Below are positions 60,382 through 64,000 of a DNA stretch of 64,000 nucleotides, in pieces; position 1 is the first letter of the stretch, and each line of letters opens with the position of its first letter. Source of the stretch: an uncultured Bacilli bacterium. Lineage in GTDB: Bacteria; Bacillota_I; Bacilli_A; RF39; UBA660. The stretch is from the NCBI GenBank assembly GCA_910577075.1, contig CAJTKV010000005.1, positions 1 to 64,000 on the forward strand, in the 5' to 3' direction. The position numbers and the translations under genes are program-made. The notes under the pieces were generated by a model. That model saw only the letters and a list, made by a program, of their open reading frames with translations, was not told where the DNA came from and did not search any database.

Positions 60382-60997
60382 TTATAATAATGAACTTAGA
60401 CCTTGATTTTTTAGGGGTTTACTTATTTCTAAAAATGCCTCTTTGTCTAATTCGTGAACGACATTTTCTTCTTCCCTTGAATAATCATAAATCGGAAGTT
60501 CGCATTTCAATTGTTGCATTATTTCAAGCATCGTACGAAATCTTTTTAATAAAAATAAATTACCACTTTTAGCCCAGTCATAGACCATGCATTCAAAGCC
60601 AATAATCTTGTCTGGCGATATTTTGTCATATACCTGATACTCATCGGACCAAGCGGTATAACGCAATGGCAAAGGAGTACGATTAAATAGACGATAGAAG
60701 TTGGATTTTTTGCATTTTATGACCTTTAGATTATCTAAAATTACAAGTGGCCCTGAATTTTTATATCTTGTTAGTGCACGATCTTCTCCATCAATATCTT
60801 TGGCAATGCTAACGTAATATTTGCCATTTAAACCAAAATTGGGACACGGAAAACTCAAATGGCGCTTTGATAAAATTCCTTTTTCTAAGATATCAGAGAC
60901 AAGAGCAAAGTCAAAGCCGTGATAAAACCAATCCGGGTTTTTTTATAATGATATCTTTTTCAATTTTATCTAATTCGCCTAAATCAATACTATCCAT
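60382..60997 (-). pseudogene. Frameshifted gene next to the RNA-repair enzyme
   Basis: ATG at 60997 with RBS GAGGGATAATT starts MDSIDLGELDKIEKDIII; the frame then meets a run of seven A (60944-60938 on the minus strand) and stops. One base fewer in that run gives the uninterrupted continuation KNPDWFYHGFDFALVSDILEKGILSKRHLSFPCPNFGLNGKYYVSIAKDI, to a stop at 60382 (about 205 residues in all). The pattern YHGF...L-x-x-I-L-x-x-G-I-L ... YYVS-x-A-K resembles the start of ADP-ribosyltransferase-type folds; that is weak. It may be a real phase-variable or slippage site, decay, or a homopolymer sequencing error. Confidence 0.65.
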
Positions 60998-61095
60998 AAT
61001 TATCCCTCGGTTGTGTATTTTAACATATTTATGATATTTTAACAAATTATAAAGGAGGGATTTTTAATCTCTAATATAAATAGTGTTACTAGTTT

Positions 61096-61124
61096 TTGAC
61101 AGCGATAAAAAAGAATGTTAAAAT
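61096..61124 (+). promoter_or_regulatory. Consensus promoter of the 185-residue gene
   Basis: TTGACA, 17-bp spacer, TAAAAT (61119-61124), 28 bases before the ATG. Among the strongest promoters in the window. Confidence 0.85.
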
Positions 61125-61151
61125 AGGTTCCAACAAACGGAAGGTGATTGT

Positions 61152-61709
61152 ATGTTTGATTTGAAAGATCTATTAGAAGTGTTAGAAAGTATTTTATCAG
61201 AAGATCTCAGTAAACCCTTTGTCTTTGGACATGGAATAATAACTGAGCAACAAATTGCCTTTGATAAAGAAGCTTTGGAGAATAATAAGGCAAGAATTGC
61301 TTCCTTGCTTAAATACCTTGGGATTGCTGGACTTTCATCTGTGACTTTAGAAAGATTAACTAAGTTAAAAAATGGAGATACATGGAATGAACTGCAAACT
61401 AAAGAAGAATTTGAGGCTTTAGAATATTTACTAGCTTGCTCTGATGCTTGTGGTTTCATCGTCAATAATATTTTGACAAGTCAAAAAAATTGTTTTGAAC
61501 TAGGTAGTATAAGTTCTATTTTAACGTCTGATTTTGGAGAGAGATTTTATAACGGTATTACTGGAGAATGGTTAAAAACGTTAAGAGAAGAAGTAATAGG
61601 AAAAATGCATTTTTCTGTCAATGGTGAAAAGATTAACGAATATGCAACCTTGGAAAACTCTTCTGCTAATAAAAGTTTAGCAAAGACGATAGAGCAAGCA
61701 CAGATTTAA
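61152..61709 (+). CDS. Uncharacterised 185-residue protein
   Basis: Soluble, mostly helical protein, MFDLKDLLEVLESILSEDLSKPFVFGHGIITEQQIAF, with three Cys (ACSDACG and NCFEL) in its middle and a hydrophilic end. No family recognised. RBS GGAAGGTGAT, strong promoter and a terminator of its own suggest a well-expressed single gene. Confidence 0.72.
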   Translation: MFDLKDLLEVLESILSEDLSKPFVFGHGIITEQQIAFDKEALENNKARIASLLKYLGIAGLSSVTLERLTKLKNGDTWNELQTKEEFEALEYLLACSDACGFIVNNILTSQKNCFELGSISSILTSDFGERFYNGITGEWLKTLREEVIGKMHFSVNGEKINEYATLENSSANKSLAKTIEQAQI

Positions 61710-61741
61710 ATTTTTGATTCATCTTTATTATTAAGCATTTT

Positions 61742-61785
61742 AAAAGGTAGTTGGAAATAATGAATTTCAGCTACCTTTTTATTTT
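61742..61785. terminator. Bidirectional terminator between the 185-residue and GNAT genes
   Basis: AAAAGGTAG paired with CTACCTTTT around a 20-base partly paired loop; two genes converge on it. Confidence 0.7.
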
Positions 61786-62360
61786 AATGAGTTTTGTTGA
61801 ATTGATTTACTCAAATGCTCTTCTTCAAATTTTTTAATTGATTCTCTTGTGTTTATTAGATATCTACAACTTGGTTCTTCATTATCATCTATCTTGTCTT
61901 TAAAAGTTCCAAAGTTGTTTTCTATTACCTTTTTTGAGGGAGTATTCCAACCTCGACAACTTATCATAACCTCCTCTATTCCCAACTCAAAACACTTCTT
62001 TATAAGTAAGTGACAGGCGATTGTTCCATAACCTTGATTTCTATATTTGGGATGGATTGAATAACTAATATGACCAGCATAGTTTTTAAATTTTTCATCT
62101 AATTCAGGGTTGGCATTGTAAGTACATAAACCGATTATTTTATTATTGTCAATTAGCCAGCAAAAATTATTGCTAACTCCATTTGTACCGATTCCTCTTC
62201 TATGCTCATCCCATACTTTTAATTTCTCTTCATAGTTTTCTCTTGAAACTCCATGATAATTGGGAAACATTTTTTTGTATTCTTCCTCATATTCAATAAG
62301 CATATTCATATCTTCAATGCTTGGATACTTTAGATACACTGATTTTAATTTTTCTCTCAT
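61779..62360 (-). CDS. GNAT-family N-acetyltransferase
   Basis: 193 residues. The GNAT core is clear: NNFCWLIDNNKIIGLCTYNANPE (strands 2-3), GHISYSIHPKYRNQGYGTIACHLLIKKCFELGIEEVMISC (strand 4, the R/Q-x-x-G-x-G/A acetyl-CoA loop RNQGYG, helix 3) and NTPSKKVIENNFG (strand 6 region). Substrate unknown. RBS GAGGTGATT. The upstream PnuC-type gene ends 27 bp before it, so the two may share a transcript. Confidence 0.9.
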   Translation of the reverse strand: MREKLKSVYLKYPSIEDMNMLIEYEEEYKKMFPNYHGVSRENYEEKLKVWDEHRRGIGTNGVSNNFCWLIDNNKIIGLCTYNANPELDEKFKNYAGHISYSIHPKYRNQGYGTIACHLLIKKCFELGIEEVMISCRGWNTPSKKVIENNFGTFKDKIDDNEEPSCRYLINTRESIKKFEEEHLSKSIQQNSLK

Positions 62361-62387
62361 TTAAAATCACCTCAAATTGATATTTTC

Positions 62388-63050
62388 TTAAGAATTCATA
62401 TTTTTCTTAGCTTCTTTATTCCACTTGATTATTCCATAAAAATTTATTACTAAATAAGAAATAGAAACGAGTAACATCATAAATGAGCCCTCGCCCTTGG
62501 ATATAAAAGTTATAAGCCATATGGAGAGGTCAATAGTATTATTTATTAACCATATCCACCAACATTCTTTAAATCTTAGAATACCTAAAATTACAGCACA
62601 TAGGTTTATCGTGTTGGATGAGGCATCCATGAATGCTATTCTTTGATCAGGAATGAGGGTTAATAAGTAACTTATTATTAGACTTCCAAGAATACAAGAT
62701 ATGGTTATGATAATAGAATTTCTTAAAGTGAATTCGCGAACTTTAACATTTTTATTTTCATCTAGGTTTTTTCCCCAAGATATATATCCTTGTATTTGAA
62801 TTATGGGACAAACGATCATGCCAAAGAAAAATAACCCATAAAGATGATTTTTAAAGGAAATCAAACCAATAAGCAAGTAGTTAATTAAACCATAGATATA
62901 ACTTATTCTTTTGCCTTCACTAGAAAAATAGGAACACATAAGGGCTGTAAAAAGAGCAAGACCTCCTATTAATAAATCATGCGACATTAAACCAGTAGTT
63001 ATCGATAATAACATAAATATTATTGTTATTGTAGTACTTTTCCTGTCCAT
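62388..63050 (-). CDS. PnuC/YgjV-like nicotinamide riboside transporter family protein
   Basis: 220-residue membrane protein with seven helices. The segment FMDASSNTINLCAVILGILRFKECWWIWLINNTIDLSIWLITF matches the PnuC region where the Trp pair (W-x-x-W) and Asn contact the nicotinamide riboside. The N-terminal half is shorter and weaker, so specificity (nicotinamide riboside, thiamine or another B-vitamin) cannot be assigned. RBS AAAGGAGC, promoter 63070-63099. No riboswitch-like structure was seen in its short leader. Confidence 0.82.
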   Translation of the reverse strand: MDRKSTTITIIFMLLSITTGLMSHDLLIGGLALFTALMCSYFSSEGKRISYIYGLINYLLIGLISFKNHLYGLFFFGMIVCPIIQIQGYISWGKNLDENKNVKVREFTLRNSIIITISCILGSLIISYLLTLIPDQRIAFMDASSNTINLCAVILGILRFKECWWIWLINNTIDLSIWLITFISKGEGSFMMLLVSISYLVINFYGIIKWNKEAKKNMNS

Positions 63051-63069
63051 TTTGATGCTCCTTTTTTTG

Positions 63070-63099
63070 ATTATAACAAAACCCTAAAATAAAAAGCAA
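63070..63099 (-). promoter_or_regulatory. Promoter of the PnuC-type gene
   Basis: On the minus strand TTGCTT (63099-63094), 18-bp spacer, TATAAT (63075-63070), 20 bases before the ATG. Confidence 0.65.
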
Positions 63100-63141
63100 A
63101 TAATAATTGTCTTTTTGATTTATTATAATTAATTTGTGTAT

Positions 63142-63167
63142 AAAAAAAAGCGAGAGCTTACGCTCTC
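63142..63167 (-). terminator. Terminator of the candidate small RNA
   Basis: GAGAGC, loop GTAA, GCTCTC, then GC and eight U on the minus strand. Confidence 0.85.
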
Positions 63168-63245
63168 TTCAGGGGGTTTTGGTTGATCTAGCTTAACATT
63201 AGTATAATCGTTAAACTAGGATCAGTATGATATTGCTACCATACT
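63142..63245 (-). ncRNA. Candidate ~100-nt small RNA with C-rich single-stranded segment
   Basis: No ORF with an RBS is present between recG and the pnuC promoter, but a consensus promoter (63252-63280) and a strong terminator bracket about 100 nt. The predicted RNA folds into hairpin 1 AGTATG/CATACT (63236-63215) and long hairpin 2, GATC-C-TAG-TTTAAC with GTTAAGCTAGATC (63216-63177). An unpaired AACCAAAACCCCCTGAAG (63176-63159) follows, then the terminator stem. A C5 segment complementary to G-rich ribosome binding sites is the usual seed of Bacillota trans-acting sRNAs. Family not recognised. Confidence 0.55.
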
Positions 63246-63251
63246 ATACTA

Positions 63252-63280
63252 AGTTTATATGATTTTGGGTTGTTTGTCAA
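63252..63280 (-). promoter_or_regulatory. Promoter of the candidate small RNA, overlapping the recG stop
   Basis: On the minus strand TTGACA (63280-63275; the TGA stop of recG is inside), 17-bp spacer, TAAACT (63257-63252). Confidence 0.65.
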
Positions 63281-64000
63281 TTGTTATTCATTAATTGGTC
63301 GACAATATGACGGTAATATGCGTAATCTCTAAAGTTGTTTTCGATATTATTATCGAGAAATTCTTGACTATCTGACTTGCATTGAAGAAGAATTTTATAA
63401 TCATTATGAATATCAGCTATTTTAAATACCATATCTCCACTTTGACGTATACCAAACAAGTCACCGCTTCCTCTTAGTTTAAAGTCACATTCAGATATAT
63501 AAAATCCATCATTGCTCTCTTCTAAGACATGTAGTCTTTCTGATTCTTTGTCACTTATCAATAAACACTTGGATTGAAGACTATTTCTTCCTACTCGACC
63601 ACGTAGCTGATGTAATGTCGCTAGGCCAAATCTTTCGGCATTGAAGATGGCTATCATAGTAGCATTTTGGACATCCACACCAACTTCAATAACAGTTGTC
63701 GATACTAATACTTCTAATTTACCAGATTTGAAATTGTTCATTATCGCATCTTTTTCTGATGCTTTCATCTTACCATGAAGTGTTCCTATATTATGCTTGT
63801 TTTTAAAATGGCTTTTTAGTATTCCTTCTATTTTTAAGATATCGTTTAATTCGGTGTCCTCGTTTTCTTCAATAAGGGGAGCGATGACATATACTTGGTG
63901 TTTTAAACTTAATTCTTCTTCTATCTCTTGAATTATCTTAGTTATTTCATCAAACTTGTAGACTTTCGTCAAGATATCTTTTCTTCCCGAAGGTTTTTGT
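63277..64000 (-). CDS. recG: ATP-dependent DNA helicase RecG, C-terminal part (cut by window edge)
   Basis: Branch-migrating helicase for stalled forks. The frame is open to the window end and begins there with Q-K-P-S-G-R-K-D-I-L-T-K-V, the RecG PxGRxxxxT element, so the N-terminal wedge and helicase domain 1 lie outside. Visible parts are YVIAPLIEENE, TLHGKMKASEKDAIMNNFKSG, VLVSTTVIEVGVDVQNATMI, the motif VI LHQLRGRVGRN and the C-terminal CDFKLRGSGDLFGIRQSG, typical of RecG/TRG. The ATG-like TTG at 63972 is not a start. Confidence 0.95.
   Translation of the reverse strand, partial: QKPSGRKDILTKVYKFDEITKIIQEIEEELSLKHQVYVIAPLIEENEDTELNDILKIEGILKSHFKNKHNIGTLHGKMKASEKDAIMNNFKSGKLEVLVSTTVIEVGVDVQNATMIAIFNAERFGLATLHQLRGRVGRNSLQSKCLLISDKESERLHVLEESNDGFYISECDFKLRGSGDLFGIRQSGDMVFKIADIHNDYKILLQCKSDSQEFLDNNIENNFRDYAYYRHIVDQLMNNN

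Noticed and set aside
62388..63050. Vitamin riboswitch upstream of the PnuC-type gene
   Set aside because: Promoter to ATG is only 20 bases, which leaves no room for an aptamer.
1..64000. Mycoplasma-type recoding of TGA as Trp
   Set aside because: Conserved Trp positions use TGG, and TGA acts as stop, e.g. in recG at 63277-63279.

Overview
The window is low-GC, gene-dense bacterial chromosome that uses the standard code: TGG encodes Trp and TGA ends genes. Nearly every gene has a strong AGGAGG/GGTGAT-type ribosome binding site, and TTGACA/TATAAT promoters and hairpin-plus-U-run terminators are easy to see. Lgt, a TagO/WecA-type phosphotransferase, two D,D-carboxypeptidases, AddAB and MerR/XRE regulators point to a walled low-GC Bacillota. 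An uncultured gut-type member of the Bacilli/Erysipelotrichia neighbourhood is my inference; no marker gene fixes the species.

Layout. (1) 59-4685: a 4.6 kb integrated element, with a large serine recombinase at one end and an ECF sigma factor plus membrane anti-sigma-like protein at the other. It splits a collagen-like (Gly-Ala-Thr repeat) gene; the 5' part lies at 4623-4799, the continuation at 1-60. Joining the two at a shared CG restores one open frame. (2) 4.9-15.9 kb: housekeeping genes lgt, uvrA, dusB, pduL, a GNAT, a MacB-like ABC protein, a HAD phosphatase and tagO. (3) 16-20.5 kb: tRNA-Glu and a block of large helical proteins of unknown function, one with mTERF-like repeats. (4) 20.6-25.6 kb: small membrane and HTH proteins, a pseudouridine synthase, a membrane-anchored nuclease, and an operon of a Lys/Asn-rich membrane protein, a sirtuin and a VanY-type carboxypeptidase. 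(5) 25.6-32.6 kb: addB-addA and a small extra UvrD-like helicase. (6) 32.6-45.9 kb: rubrerythrin, a divergent PurA/PurZ-like enzyme whose catalytic Asp is Ser, DacA, a two-component pair with a frameshifted regulator, a BceAB/LolDE-like ABC pair, a hydrolase, an XRE membrane regulator, and a flavodoxin/aldo-keto reductase pair with a divergent MerR regulator. (7) 46-58 kb: an XRE regulator, a MATE-cytidylate-kinase-like fusion behind an attenuator-like leader, a putative zincin, a membrane MerR protein, large unknown proteins, an EamA permease and a LemA/TPM pair. (8) 58-64 kb: an all-in-one RNA-repair enzyme (kinase-phosphatase-ligase) beside a frameshifted gene, a GNAT, a PnuC-type transporter, a candidate small RNA, and the 3' part of recG.

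The points most worth following are the in-frame, presumably excisable element in the collagen-like gene, the PurZ-like enzyme, the fused RNA-repair protein with its broken neighbour, the candidate sRNA downstream of recG, and the leader of the MATE fusion.
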